Positions 29,801-37,968 of a stretch of DNA of 64,000 nt are shown here, in pieces. This DNA is from CAIWHR01 sp963813415. GTDB lineage: Bacteria > Pseudomonadota > Gammaproteobacteria > Burkholderiales > Casimicrobiaceae. Positions within the stretch are counted from its first letter, which is position 1; every line of letters begins with the position of its first letter. The position numbers and the translations under genes were made by a program. The notes beneath the pieces are model-generated. The model made no database searches and had not been told where the DNA came from. It saw only the letters and a program-made list of their open reading frames with translations. The stretch is taken from contig CAWEYW010000001.1 of NCBI GenBank assembly GCA_963813415.1, positions 1 through 64,000 of the forward strand. Direction: 5' to 3'.

Positions 29801-30295
29801 GTGGTCACGCTCCGCTGTACTCGCAAGCTTCTGCGTCGCATTGGAGTAGATCCGCCCCAGTCGACGGAGGCTCCGACAACCGCGCTCGGGGATTGGCATG
29901 TAAATTTGTTGGTCTGGCGGCCTCAACTCATCCATTGCATGAATGACCGCGCCACCCTTTCGGTGCTTCTGCCAGCACGTGATGGTGCGAGTTTTCCCTC
30001 TCGCCTCACTGTCACGCTCGGACAGTTGTTGCTCGAGCTAGGCGTACCGCGCAAGATTGTTGAAGACGAACTCACGTCGATGGGGCAATTCGTTCTCGCT
30101 CCAACCAACAACCGCAGCGTGTTGGGCTGTATGCGCGACGTCGAACTCGCGCTGAAATACATGATTGCCTCGGGGCGATTTCAGTCGATTGGCCAGCTGC
30201 AAATGCATCTTACGCAGCACATTCACCGCCCAACGGGCTACCAGACGCCTGGGGAATTGGCCCTTGAGCTCTTGACCATTGGCGCTCATGCGTAG
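29801..30295 (+). CDS. DUF6933-like hypothetical protein
   Basis: This 164-residue protein starts with GTG 29801. The opening VTLRCTRKLLRRIG and the pattern GDWHVNLLVWRPQLIHCMNDRA..SVLLPARD match a family of small proteins that I know as DUF6933. The function is unknown. It is the only gene of its cassette, and its first base lies 10 bp beyond the R' box. Confidence 0.72.
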   Translation: MVTLRCTRKLLRRIGVDPPQSTEAPTTALGDWHVNLLVWRPQLIHCMNDRATLSVLLPARDGASFPSRLTVTLGQLLLELGVPRKIVEDELTSMGQFVLAPTNNRSVLGCMRDVELALKYMIASGRFQSIGQLQMHLTQHIHRPTGYQTPGELALELLTIGAHA

Positions 30296-30423
30296 TTGAC
30301 TGGGATTCGCGCGGCGCGTGGATCCAATTGTGGAAATCCTGGAACGCCGCGGCCCCATCACGCAACCCGTGCGGACTTTGTGGCCATGCTAAAGAGCCTG
30401 ACGGCGATTCAATTCAAGGAAGG

Positions 30424-31317
30424 TTACTTGCGGATAATCGTGTCTGAGCTATCCCGGCTTGATAAGAACTGCCTAAGAAACTCCTCGACTTCGAGCGTAT
30501 AGACCTCGCGGCTAACCAGTAATGCATCGTTGTGCCCCCCGCGCAATTCGACAAACCGCTTCGGCTGGTGCGCAGCCCCAAGCAACGCCTGCCCATGGCT
30601 GAATGGAATCATCTCGTCTTCGGAACTGTGCATGATCAGCACCGGGCAGTTCACTCTGTCAAGCGCGGCCCGCGTGTCGTAGCGATAGCGCACCAGCCAG
30701 GACGCCGGAAACATCGGATATAACTCCTGAGCCAACTCAGGCACTGAGGTAAAGCTGGCGTAAATGACCAGCCCTGCCGGTGTATGGCGGGCGGCAAGCC
30801 AGGTCGCGATCGAACCACCCAAGGACTCGCCGAACAGGACGATTCGTTCCGGCATGATGCGCTCTTGCTGCGTCAGGTACTTCCATGCCGCCAGGGCATC
30901 CTGATAGGTGCCTTCCTCGCTCGGCTTGCCAGTGCTGTCGCCATAACCGCGGTAGTCGATGATGAAAATGTTCAGCCCCAGCCGGTGAAACACCGTGATG
31001 GGATCAAGGCGGTGCCCAATGTTGCCGCCATTGCCATGTAGATACAGTAGCGTGCCGCGCGCTGTGGGTGCCGGGATGAACCAACCAGCAAGCGTCTCCC
31101 CATCCGCGGTGCTCAGCCTAACCGCTTCGAACGCCAGGCCGACGTCGGCCGGTGTGGCAGCCACCTGCCGCGATGGCAGATCGGGGAAATACAGGTAGTG
31201 CCCCTGAAACACGTAGAGGTAGAGCGCCAGACCCAAATACACGGCCACCCCGGAGCCAAGCACTGCGGCCAGCAACCGCACGGTTTCCTCCCCATATCCC
31301 CCGCGTCGCTCCATCAT
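30424..31317 (-). CDS. Membrane-anchored alpha/beta hydrolase
   Basis: AAGGTGG stands before two adjacent ATG codons (31317 and 31314). The 297-residue protein has one N-terminal membrane helix (LLAAVLGSGVAVYLGLALYL) and an ABHD13/17-like hydrolase domain: LLYLHGNGGNIGHR, the nucleophile elbow LFGESLGGSIATWLA near residue 160, the acid in LIMHSSEDEMIP near 230 and the histidine in ELRGGHNDALL near 262. The substrate is probably an ester or acyl group at the membrane. It reads against the cassettes and may be older chromosome. Confidence 0.88.
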   Translation of the reverse strand: MMERRGGYGEETVRLLAAVLGSGVAVYLGLALYLYVFQGHYLYFPDLPSRQVAATPADVGLAFEAVRLSTADGETLAGWFIPAPTARGTLLYLHGNGGNIGHRLDPITVFHRLGLNIFIIDYRGYGDSTGKPSEEGTYQDALAAWKYLTQQERIMPERIVLFGESLGGSIATWLAARHTPAGLVIYASFTSVPELAQELYPMFPASWLVRYRYDTRAALDRVNCPVLIMHSSEDEMIPFSHGQALLGAAHQPKRFVELRGGHNDALLVSREVYTLEVEEFLRQFLSSRDSSDTIIRK

Positions 31318-31350
31318 AGCCACCTTCAGGTCGCATAGCCGAGAAGTCAC

Positions 31351-31728
31351 TGAATTGCATTTGAATAACGACGAGGGACTTTCTTAATGAGCTCCCGTAG
31401 GGACCGGCATCCGGGGTATTCGAGTGGTCAAGGTGTAGTGGTGGTACACCGTGGATCTGGAGCACATGTTTTTGCCAGGTCGCGACCGACGGTAGTAATC
31501 TTCTCCATGACTTCCCCTCTCAATCGATTGATGGTGACACTTCGACCTTGGCACTTCGATGCCGACCCGACTAGGGGAAGTCCTTGTTCGAGCGGATCAG
31601 CGTAACTTGTACGAGTCGGCGCTCGCGCTCAACCGGACGCGCCGGTTCATGCCTTGGCGTGGGCGCATATCCGGGCGGCGCCCCGGTTAACTTGGCTCCT
31701 TAGTTAGGCCGCACAGCGAGGACACCCG
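31351..31728. other. Gene-free stretch with degenerate attC pieces
   Basis: No credible gene is present. From about 31585 one main-family left arm (TTCGAGCGGATCAGCG) and a second-type right arm (GGCGGCGCCCCGGTTAACTTG) are fused, ending with a perfect R' GTTAGGC at 31703-31709. It looks like a deletion between two attC sites. Confidence 0.6.
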
Positions 31729-31965
31729 TTGCTCGTGGCAGAAACTGAGCGGTTGCTTCTTCGTTGGCTTGACGCCAGCGATTCCGCATTCGTTCTGGAA
31801 CTTGTGAATGAGCCCTCGTGGATCCGCTACATCGGTGATAAGCACGTACGGACACTGGAAGATGCAGTGCGGCACATCGAGAATGGCCCGATGCGAATGT
31901 ATGAGCGGCTGGGGTTCGGGCTGAACTTCCTTCGCGCCGCTCAACTTCGGGGTCAGGCCCCGATA
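31729..31965 (+). pseudogene. Truncated GNAT acetyltransferase fused to attC debris
   Basis: The first 65 or so codons are a normal GNAT N-terminus (TERLLLRWLDASDSAFVLELV, PSWIRYIGDKHVRTLEDAVRH), then MYERLGFGLN runs into an attC right arm (CTTCGCGCCGCTCAACTTCG). The acetyl-CoA-binding half is missing. Confidence 0.7.
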
Positions 31966-31969
31966 AGGC

Positions 31970-32539
31970 ATGTACTTCCGAACGCTCACCGCTGCTGACC
32001 AGAATCTGCTCTGGGATCTGCTGCACATTGCGCTATGGGATCCGCCGCCCGCTCCCCTGCGTCCGCGCGAAGTGCTGGACAACCCGCACGTGCGCCTGTA
32101 TGCGGAGAAGTGGGGCGCGCCAGGAGATGTAGGGGTCGTGGGTCAAGAGTCACCTGCCAGTCAGGCACTCGGGGCGTGCTGGATGCGGCTCCTAAAGAGT
32201 CATCAAGGCCTGGGTTACGTCGATGACGAGACGCCACAGCTTGGCATCGCGCTCTTCCCTCAGCATCAGCGCAAGGGCTACGGCGAACCGCTGATGCGGG
32301 CCGCCCTGCAGGCCGCCACGGCGCTAGGCTACAGACGCGTCTCGCTCACTGTGCATCCACAGAATCCCGCCATCGCCTTGTACGAGCGGTGTGGGTTTAA
32401 GAAGGCTGGCCTCCGCAACACCTACCATCTCATGATCGCGCAGATGCCTCATGTCAAAGAGATGGCGGCTGACAGCTGCGTTCGACCCGACGGCGATCGG
32501 CGTTGCTCCATCAGCGAGGGGCCTGCACGGCGCCGCTGA
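31970..32539 (+). CDS. GNAT family N-acetyltransferase with attC-encoded tail
   Basis: This 189-residue protein has the acetyl-CoA loop ALFPQHQRKGYGEPLMRAAL near residue 95 and the C-terminal SLTVHPQNPAIALYERCGFKK near 125. The first 165 residues form a complete GNAT. The frame then continues through the attC and adds about 20 residues (CVRPDGDRRCSISEG...). The original stop has been lost. The substrate is unknown. Confidence 0.82.
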   Translation: MYFRTLTAADQNLLWDLLHIALWDPPPAPLRPREVLDNPHVRLYAEKWGAPGDVGVVGQESPASQALGACWMRLLKSHQGLGYVDDETPQLGIALFPQHQRKGYGEPLMRAALQAATALGYRRVSLTVHPQNPAIALYERCGFKKAGLRNTYHLMIAQMPHVKEMAADSCVRPDGDRRCSISEGPARRR

Positions 32540-32554
32540 ACTTTGGCGTTCGGC
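32467..32554 (+). repeat. Degenerate attC, GAC-type R''
   Basis: GGCTGAC at 32467-32473 and GTTCGGC at 32548-32554 enclose main-family arms. R'' ends in GAC and R' carries C in place of a purine. Confidence 0.6.
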
Positions 32555-32572
32555 CTGCCTTCCGGAGTCCAC

Positions 32573-32793
32573 ATGAAGCTCGTAACGATCAGTGTCGGAA
32601 GACCTCGGGAGGTGCAGTGGCACGGGCGCAGTGTCCAGACTTCCATCTTCAAGACGCCGGTACTAAGCCACGTGCATGTCACGCGTGGCAACATCGAAGG
32701 CGACCGGCAATCGGATCTGTCACATGCGGCGGAGAATCAAGCATGGCCACCGTTCGATACTTGGTCCGCGATGTTGATGCCTCCAAGGCCTTG
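32573..32793 (+). pseudogene. Fused fragments of MOSC and VOC genes
   Basis: ATG 32573 opens MKLVTISVGRPREVQWHGRS and runs to GNIEGDRQSDLS, the N-terminal part of a YiiM-like MOSC protein, then becomes random. In another frame ATG 32742 gives MATVRYLVRDVDASKA, the start of a glyoxalase/VOC protein, cut after 16 residues. Neither gene can be functional. Confidence 0.62.
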
Positions 32794-32815
32794 ACGCAAA
32801 AACGAGGAGTTGACC

Positions 32816-33064
32816 ATGAGCAGTCTTGCAAGCGGGAACCAACAGTTGATCGAGCTGTCCGGCGGGACGTTCCGGATTCAGGTCGATGACGTTCTGGCCA
32901 ACGATCAGCGCGTGATCGTGTTGGTCACCGAGAGCGCGGAGCGCAAGGGCCGCAAGTGGTCGTCACCGCAGGTGCACGCCTGGACCATCGAGAATGGGAA
33001 GGCCCTGGTTTTCTGGCAATATCAGGGCGATCAGCAAACGGAGGACGAGTTCTGGTCGTCGTAG
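32816..33064 (+). pseudogene. C-terminal half of a SnoaL-like protein
   Basis: The frame MSSLASGNQQLIELSGGTFRI continues into VDDVLANDQRVIVLVTESAER and HAWTIENGKALVFWQYQGDQ, the C-terminal half of a SnoaL/NTF2-like fold. The first 50 or so residues of the family are absent. It could still be translated as 82 residues. Confidence 0.62.
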
Positions 33065-33144
33065 AGGACGCGCTGAGGAGGTCGCGACGAATCGTCCGTG
33101 CGATCCAGCCAAAACCTGCAAGCGCGCAGTTTGATCGTGACGGC

Positions 33145-33214
33145 CCCCAACCACTGCTTCCAGCCGACGGGCGTCGCGCTGCGCGCCCGGCCCGCGGCTG
33201 AAGCACAGCATTAG
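33145..33214 (+). repeat. Degenerate attC-like site
   Basis: CCCCAAC at 33145-33151 and ATTAGGC at 33208-33214, with arms CTTCCAGCCGACGGGCGTCG and CGCCCGGCCCGCGGCTGAAG, resemble a fourth attC type. R' has lost its G, so cleavage is unlikely. Confidence 0.5.
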
Positions 33215-33282
33215 GCATATCAGCCCCCGGGTACTGTCGATTTCATGAACCATCGTTCGTCGAATAGCTGCGTAAACACGGT

Positions 33283-33367
33283 GCCTAACCCGTTGGAGCG
33301 GACGCGCCGGTTCATGCCGTCTCCTGGTGTCGCGCTTTCACGGCGCCGCTCAACTTGATCGTTGGAC
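33283..33367 (+). repeat. attC site, second region, well preserved
   Basis: R'' GCCTAAC at 33283-33289 and R' GTTGGAC at 33361-33367, 85 bp, right arm of the main family. Confidence 0.82.
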
Positions 33368-33389
33368 GTCGATACCGGGATATGCAATC

Positions 33390-34496
33390 ATGGCTACTCG
33401 AAGACAATTGGTTGTCTCCTCAGTGGCGACCTTGGGTGGGCTGACGACTGTCTCGGCATGTTCATCGGGAACCGATACCGACAGCTACTCGCATGCCGTA
33501 AGTGGCATCTGGCATCACGGCAAGGTGGACGGGGGCAACAGGCCTGCGGTCCTGCGTGAACTTGTGCGTTACGCGACACTGGCGCCGTCCAGCCACAACA
33601 CCCAGTGCTGGAAGTTTCGCGTTGAAGATCGTTCCATCTCAGTCTTGCCCGATTTTTCGCGCAGGTGCCCCGCAGTCGATCCAGACGATCACCACCTGTT
33701 TGTCTCGATCGGGTGCGCGACCGAGAACCTGATACAGGCGGTATCAGCCAATGGGCTGGACGGAGATGCCGTCTTCGATTCGTCCTCAGGGGGCAGGCTG
33801 CGCGTGTCGTTGGAGCCAACCAAAGCTGTTGCCTCCGCGCTGTTCAACGCGATACCGGAGCGCCAGAGTACGCGAGCGGCGTATGACGGAAAACCGATCT
33901 CGACGAATGAATTGGCGATGCTGGAGAGAGCAGGTGCCGGCAATGGTGTCCGCGTCATCCTCCTCGCTGAACGCGCGGCCATGGAGAATGTGCTCGAATA
34001 CGTCGTTCGGGGTAATTCGGTGCAAATGAATGACCGCGCCTTTGTCGAAGAGTTGAAGGCATGGATCAGATTCAGCGGCAGCGACGCGGTACGGACAGGA
34101 GACGGGCTGTACGCGGCATCGTCGGGTAATCCGTCCATGCCTTCGTGGCTGGGCAATCTCCTCTTCGGCTTCTTCTTTACGCCAAAGAACGAGAACGACA
34201 AGTATGCGAGACATGTGCGCAGCTCGTCCGGCATAGCGGTATTCGTGTCTGAGACCGAGGGTCCCGCCCAGTGGATTGAAGTTGGGCGTTGCTACGAACG
34301 TTTCGCACTGCAGTCCGCGGCTTTGGGAATACGCAATGCCATGCTCAATCAACCGGTGGAAGTCCCCGCACTGAGGCCGCAGTTCGCGACTTTCCTCGGT
34401 ATTGGCGGCCGCAGGCCGGATCTGGTGGTGCGGTTCGGTCGCGGCCCGCAACTGCCGCCGTCGCTGCGACGCCCCCTTGAAGCAGTCCTGACATGA
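33390..34496 (+). CDS. Nitroreductase-family Tat lipoprotein (Acg-like)
   Basis: ATG 33390 gives 368 residues. The N-terminus has a twin-arginine motif (TRRQLVVSSVATLGG) and a lipobox (TVSAC), so the protein is probably exported folded and lipidated. The nitroreductase fold follows: LVRYATLAPSSHNTQCWKF near residue 50, PERQSTRAAYDGKPIS near 165 and the flavin-binding end ALGIRNAMLNQPVEVPALR. Acg-like members bind FMN and often lack classic nitroreductase activity. It is coupled by ATGA to a membrane protein. Confidence 0.82.
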   Translation: MATRRQLVVSSVATLGGLTTVSACSSGTDTDSYSHAVSGIWHHGKVDGGNRPAVLRELVRYATLAPSSHNTQCWKFRVEDRSISVLPDFSRRCPAVDPDDHHLFVSIGCATENLIQAVSANGLDGDAVFDSSSGGRLRVSLEPTKAVASALFNAIPERQSTRAAYDGKPISTNELAMLERAGAGNGVRVILLAERAAMENVLEYVVRGNSVQMNDRAFVEELKAWIRFSGSDAVRTGDGLYAASSGNPSMPSWLGNLLFGFFFTPKNENDKYARHVRSSSGIAVFVSETEGPAQWIEVGRCYERFALQSAALGIRNAMLNQPVEVPALRPQFATFLGIGGRRPDLVVRFGRGPQLPPSLRRPLEAVLT

Positions 34497-34912
34497 CGTT
34501 GCGCATGATCAAGGCTGGCCTCGCGTACTTTGCGCTGGTGTTCGGCACCGGTTTCGTCCTCGGTGTCCTGCGCGTTTCCTTCCTGGTGCCCCGTCTCGGG
34601 GAGCGGCTTGCAGAGCTAGCCGAAATGCCGTTCATGCTCGCAGTCATCCTGATCGCGGCGCCGTACGTCATGCGCAGATTCGCCGTCCCGCTTTCGGTCT
34701 CCGTGCGTCTCGGCATGGGATTGCTCGCCCTGGGTCTATTGCTCGTTGCCGAATTGTCGCTGGCCGTGGCCTTTCAGAATCGATCGCTCGCGGATTACAT
34801 CGCCAGTCGCGATCCCGTTTCTGGAAGCGTGTATCTCGCGATGCTCGTGCTTTTCGCGGCCATGCCCATTCTCGTCGGTCGATCAGTGATGCGTCGGGAC
34901 CGTAACGTTTGA
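34493..34912 (+). CDS. Small integral membrane protein
   Basis: This 139-residue protein has four hydrophobic helices (AGLAYFALVFGTGFVLGVLR, MPFMLAVILIAAPYV, GMGLLALGLLLVAELSLAV, GSVYLAMLVLFAAMPILVG). It overlaps the nitroreductase gene by four bases and ends three bases before an attC, so the two genes form one cassette. The first helix FALVFGTGFVLGVLRVSFLVP and the pattern are typical of a small conserved membrane family whose number I cannot give. Confidence 0.75.
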   Translation: MTLRMIKAGLAYFALVFGTGFVLGVLRVSFLVPRLGERLAELAEMPFMLAVILIAAPYVMRRFAVPLSVSVRLGMGLLALGLLLVAELSLAVAFQNRSLADYIASRDPVSGSVYLAMLVLFAAMPILVGRSVMRRDRNV

Positions 34913-34915
34913 GCC

Positions 34916-34981
34916 GGCCAACCCATCATCCCACCGGACCCGCGCGAAGAGCCGCGCCGGCCGTGTATTCAGACGTTGGGC
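34916..34981 (+). repeat. attC site (short third type)
   Basis: A GGCCAAC box at 34916-34922 and R' GTTGGGC at 34975-34981, 66 bp. The arms match attC site 14 at 11970-12036, linking the two regions. Confidence 0.75.
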
Positions 34982-35032
34982 ATCATCGCGGCCGCGTCCA
35001 TCGCGCCGCATCAATGTCGGAGGAGTAGTCCC

Positions 35033-35467
35033 TTGTTACCGTACCTAGAGAAATATGAGGGAATCATTACCCGCACCTTGCTGGTCCTGCTGGCAGGCGT
35101 GGTGCTGCTCGCCACCATCGAGTTGGCGTGGATCCTGGCCCGGGACGCGTTCACCCCGCCCGTGTTCCTGTTGGAAATCCATGAAATGCTGGAACTGTTC
35201 GGCCTGTTCCTGCTGGTGCTCATCGGAATCGAGCTGATGCACTCGGTAAAGACCTACATCGTTCGCCGGGAGTTTCACCTCGAGACGGTAGTCACGGTGG
35301 CGATTATTGCGGTGGCCCGCAAGATCATCGTCCTGGAACCGAAAGAACTGCCGGAAGGCACCCTGTTGGGCATTGCTGCCTTGGTGCTTGCGCTGGGCCT
35401 GGCCTACTACGTCATCCGGCGCAGTCGTAAGGAAGACACCGATTCTGATCTGGAGAGCACGCGATGA
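35033..35467 (+). CDS. PsiE-like membrane protein
   Basis: TTG 35033 is preceded by a strong GGAGGAG and gives 144 residues. The family (phosphate-starvation-inducible E) is shown by four helices and the central block RREFHLETVVTVAIIAVARK, IIVLEPKELPEGTLLGIAAL. The function of PsiE is unknown. It overlaps the TerC gene by four bases, and the two probably act together. Confidence 0.85.
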   Translation: MLPYLEKYEGIITRTLLVLLAGVVLLATIELAWILARDAFTPPVFLLEIHEMLELFGLFLLVLIGIELMHSVKTYIVRREFHLETVVTVAIIAVARKIIVLEPKELPEGTLLGIAALVLALGLAYYVIRRSRKEDTDSDLESTR

Positions 35468-36438
35468 TCATCGAATCCACCGGTACCCCGGTTCTGTATC
35501 TCGGATTCACGCTGCTCGTCATCATCCTGCTAGCGGTGGACTTCTTCGTGCTCAAGGTCCAGGGTGCCCACCGGGTGAGCGCGAGGGAAGCGGCAGGGTG
35601 GTCAGTGGTGTGGATCGCCATCGCGTTGGCCTTCTGCGGCTGGTTCTGGTGGTATCTCGATGGGCGCTTCGGGCGAGAGCTGGCCAACGCAAAGGCACTT
35701 GAATACCTCACCGGCTACCTCATTGAAAAATCGCTTGCCGTGGACAACGTCTTCGTCTGGATCACGCTTTTCAACTTCTTCGCGGTGCCAACGGAGTTCC
35801 AAAAGCGCGTGCTGCTCTACGGTGTACTAGGCGCCATCGTCATGCGCGCCGCGCTGATCTACGTTGGGGCGCTCCTGCTCGTCGAGTTTCATTGGATCCT
35901 TTATATCTTTGGTCTGTTCCTCTTGCTCACCGGCATCAAGATGCTGATATTCGGCAATCGCGAGCCCGATCTGGAGAAAAACCCGATCCTGCGCTGGATG
36001 CGTGGCCACATGAACATTACCAACGATTACCACGGAGAGAAGTTCTTCGTCTTGAAGCAGGGCATGCGCTACGCCACACCTATGTTCGTGGTGCTGGTGC
36101 TGGTGGAGGCGACCGACCTCATCTTCGCGGTCGACTCTATCCCTGCGATCTTCGCCGTGACCAACGACCCGTTCATCGTCTTCACCTCCAACATCTTCGC
36201 CATCCTGGGACTGCGTGCCATGTATTTCCTGCTCGTCGATATGGCCGAGCGCTTCCACCTGCTCAAGTACGGGCTGGCGGTAATTCTGATGTTCATCGGG
36301 GTGAAAATGCTGTTGCTCGACATCTACAAAATTCCTGTAGGCATCGCCCTGGGCATCGTCGGATTGATCTTGTTGGCCTCGGTAGTGGCAAGCCTCGTCG
36401 TCTCCCGCTCCGGCCAGGGCGTGAAGATCCGGCGCTAA
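35464..36438 (+). CDS. TerC/Alx family membrane protein
   Basis: This 324-residue protein has about nine membrane segments. It has the family blocks AKALEYLTGYLIEKSLAVDN, VFVWITLFNFFAVP, KFFVLKQGMRYATPMFVVLV, EATDLIFAVDSIPAIFAVTND and RAMYFLLVDMAERFHLLKYG. The acidic residues in EKSLAVDN and EATDLIFAVDS would bind metal. Alx-type members export manganese and respond to alkaline pH; others support tellurite resistance. Both genes follow an attC but are long for cassettes. Confidence 0.93.
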   Translation: MIIESTGTPVLYLGFTLLVIILLAVDFFVLKVQGAHRVSAREAAGWSVVWIAIALAFCGWFWWYLDGRFGRELANAKALEYLTGYLIEKSLAVDNVFVWITLFNFFAVPTEFQKRVLLYGVLGAIVMRAALIYVGALLLVEFHWILYIFGLFLLLTGIKMLIFGNREPDLEKNPILRWMRGHMNITNDYHGEKFFVLKQGMRYATPMFVVLVLVEATDLIFAVDSIPAIFAVTNDPFIVFTSNIFAILGLRAMYFLLVDMAERFHLLKYGLAVILMFIGVKMLLLDIYKIPVGIALGIVGLILLASVVASLVVSRSGQGVKIRR

Positions 36439-36442
36439 CGGA

Positions 36443-36466
36443 CGCGAATCGTTCGAGTCATTCGCG
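36443..36466 (+). terminator. Possible hairpin terminator after terC-like gene
   Basis: A 7-bp stem CGCGAAT/ATTCGCG (36443-36449, 36460-36466) with a 10-base loop follows the stop. There is no clear T-run, so termination is uncertain. Confidence 0.35.
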
Positions 36467-36525
36467 GCCTTTGGGCGCCAGGTACGTGGGCAATTGATCC
36501 CGGGTGGAAACCTGCATGGCTAGCC

Positions 36526-36604
36526 TCGCGCTCGAGCCGATGCCGATCGGCATTTCCTTGGCCAGTTGCCGCCGTGCCGAAGCGGCTCCGCTGAACCGTT
36601 AGGC
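36526..36604 (+). repeat. Degenerate attC site
   Basis: The arms CTCGAGCCGATGCCGATCGG and AAGCGGCTCCGCTGAACC and an R' GTTAGGC at 36598-36604 remain. The R'' box is not recognisable. Confidence 0.6.
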
Positions 36605-36622
36605 CGCAGAAGGTACGTTTCC

Positions 36623-37117
36623 ATGCCACTGGAATGTCGCATAGCCCGTCCTCAGGACTTCCCCGCACTTGAGCAGATGCTGGAGCTCTACCAGTACGAC
36701 TTGTCTGACATTTGGCATCAAGACTTGGATGCTCAAGCCAAGTACGGTTACGACCTCTCGCGCCACAAGCAAGGAGAGCGCTTCCACGCGCATATTGCCA
36801 TCGAAGGTACCCAGTACATCGGCTTCGCACTGGTCGCACCAGCTTTAGTCACCCGAAAGGAAGGAAAATGGATGGAGCAGTTCTTCATACTCAAGCGGTA
36901 TCGCCGCTCGGGATGCGGAATCGCGTTGGCAAGACATGTCTTCTACCGTCATCCCGGACTGTGGGAAGTCGGTGAAATGCCAGCCAATCTCGAAGCGCAA
37001 GCCTTCTGGCGTAAAGTCATCACGACGTTGACCGCCGGCGAGTTCACGGAGGTTCAAGTCACCCAGGGCTGGTGGCAAGGCGTTGTGCAGCAGTTCGAGA
37101 TCCGCACTGCGGCCTGA
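36623..37117 (+). CDS. GNAT family N-acetyltransferase
   Basis: ATG 36623 gives 164 residues. The GNAT fold is visible in IARPQDFPALEQMLELYQYD, the strand HIAIEGTQYIGFALV, the acetyl-CoA region FFILKRYRRSGCGIALARHVF near residue 90 and GEMPANLEAQAFWRKVI near 120. The RYRRSG.G loop is close to consensus. The substrate is unknown. Confidence 0.82.
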   Translation: MPLECRIARPQDFPALEQMLELYQYDLSDIWHQDLDAQAKYGYDLSRHKQGERFHAHIAIEGTQYIGFALVAPALVTRKEGKWMEQFFILKRYRRSGCGIALARHVFYRHPGLWEVGEMPANLEAQAFWRKVITTLTAGEFTEVQVTQGWWQGVVQQFEIRTAA

Positions 37118-37189
37118 CTCCTCCATCGATCGGATGCTCCAAAGGCTGCTGCACGCCTTTGGCCGAGCTGCTCATTTCAAACGTCAGGG
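37112..37189 (+). repeat. attC-like site with GAC/GTC cores
   Basis: GCCTGAC at 37112-37118 and GTCAGGG at 37183-37189 bound a 78-bp segment with partial arms. The invariant AAC/GTT has become GAC/GTC on both sides, so pairing is kept. Confidence 0.5.
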
Positions 37190-37214
37190 ACTACCGCTGT
37201 TCCAGGAGGCTCTC

Positions 37215-37418
37215 ATGTCATCGCTCGAGACGAGGAATATCGACGTAGTGCGGAGATATTTCGACGGATGCAACTCGGGTGTCCTCGAGGATCTACTGGC
37301 CACCTTAGCTCCCGATGTCTCCCATTTTTTTCTCCCAACCACATTCGCGCCGATCAAGCGCGCCGACATCGACGAGACCGGCAGAGCGGTAAGATTTCCC
37401 GGTCTCAGCACCCCATAA
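37215..37418 (+). pseudogene. N-terminal fragment of a SnoaL-like protein
   Basis: ATG 37215 gives NIDVVRRYFDGCNSGVLEDL, ATLAPDVSHFFLPTTFAPI and then an unrelated end after KRAD. This is the first third of a SnoaL-like polyketide-cyclase fold; the catalytic and C-terminal strands are missing. Confidence 0.65.
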
Positions 37419-37435
37419 CGTAAAGGAAATTGGTC

Positions 37436-37882
37436 ATGTCATCCCGCAGGGTCCATCTCCATCGTGTACTTCGGACTAAGCCCGAGAAGGTCTATCGCGC
37501 CTTTCTCGAAGCAGATGCCCTGGCAAAGTGGCTTCCCCCATATGGCTTCACGTGCGTGGTTCATCACTTGGAAGCCGTCGTCGGAGGCACCTTCAGGATG
37601 TCGTTTCGAAACTTCTCGACTGGCAACTCCCATTCGTTCAGTGGCGACTATCTGGAGTTGGTCCCGAACCAACGCATTCGTTACACGGACAAGTTCGACG
37701 ACCCCAACCTGCCCGGTGTCCTTCAGGTGACCGTCACCCTCGAGCCGGTGATCTGCGGGACCGGACTGTCCGTTGTTCAGGAAGGCATCCCCGAGGCAAT
37801 TCCACTCGAGATGTGCTACCTCGGTTGGCAGGAGTCGCTAGCGCAGCTCGTGACTCTCGTGGAGCCGGAGATCCCCGGCTAA
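37436..37882 (+). CDS. SRPBCC/AHSA1 domain protein
   Basis: ATG 37436 gives 148 residues with the Bet v1-like fold: VHLHRVLRTKPEKVYRAFLEA, ALAKWLPPYGF, EAVVGGTFRMSFRNFSTGN and SFSGDYLELVPNQRIRYTDKF, then EMCYLGWQESLAQLVTLVE. These AHSA1-like proteins bind hydrophobic ligands, and the function here is unknown. The gene is complete and lies 17 bp after the SnoaL fragment. Confidence 0.85.
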   Translation: MSSRRVHLHRVLRTKPEKVYRAFLEADALAKWLPPYGFTCVVHHLEAVVGGTFRMSFRNFSTGNSHSFSGDYLELVPNQRIRYTDKFDDPNLPGVLQVTVTLEPVICGTGLSVVQEGIPEAIPLEMCYLGWQESLAQLVTLVEPEIPG

Positions 37883-37968
37883 GCGACGTCGGCCCCTTCC
37901 ATGGAGTGGATGTCTTCCAGCAGGCTGCGCCGGGCGGCATGCTCCGCGCGTTCGACGGAGGTTCTCAA

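Noticed and set aside
31970..32539. The last 20 residues of the GNAT as a functional extension
   Set aside because: They are translated attC sequence; the GNAT fold is complete before them.
36443..36466. The hairpin after the TerC gene as a confident intrinsic terminator
   Set aside because: There is no T-run after the stem; listed only at low confidence.
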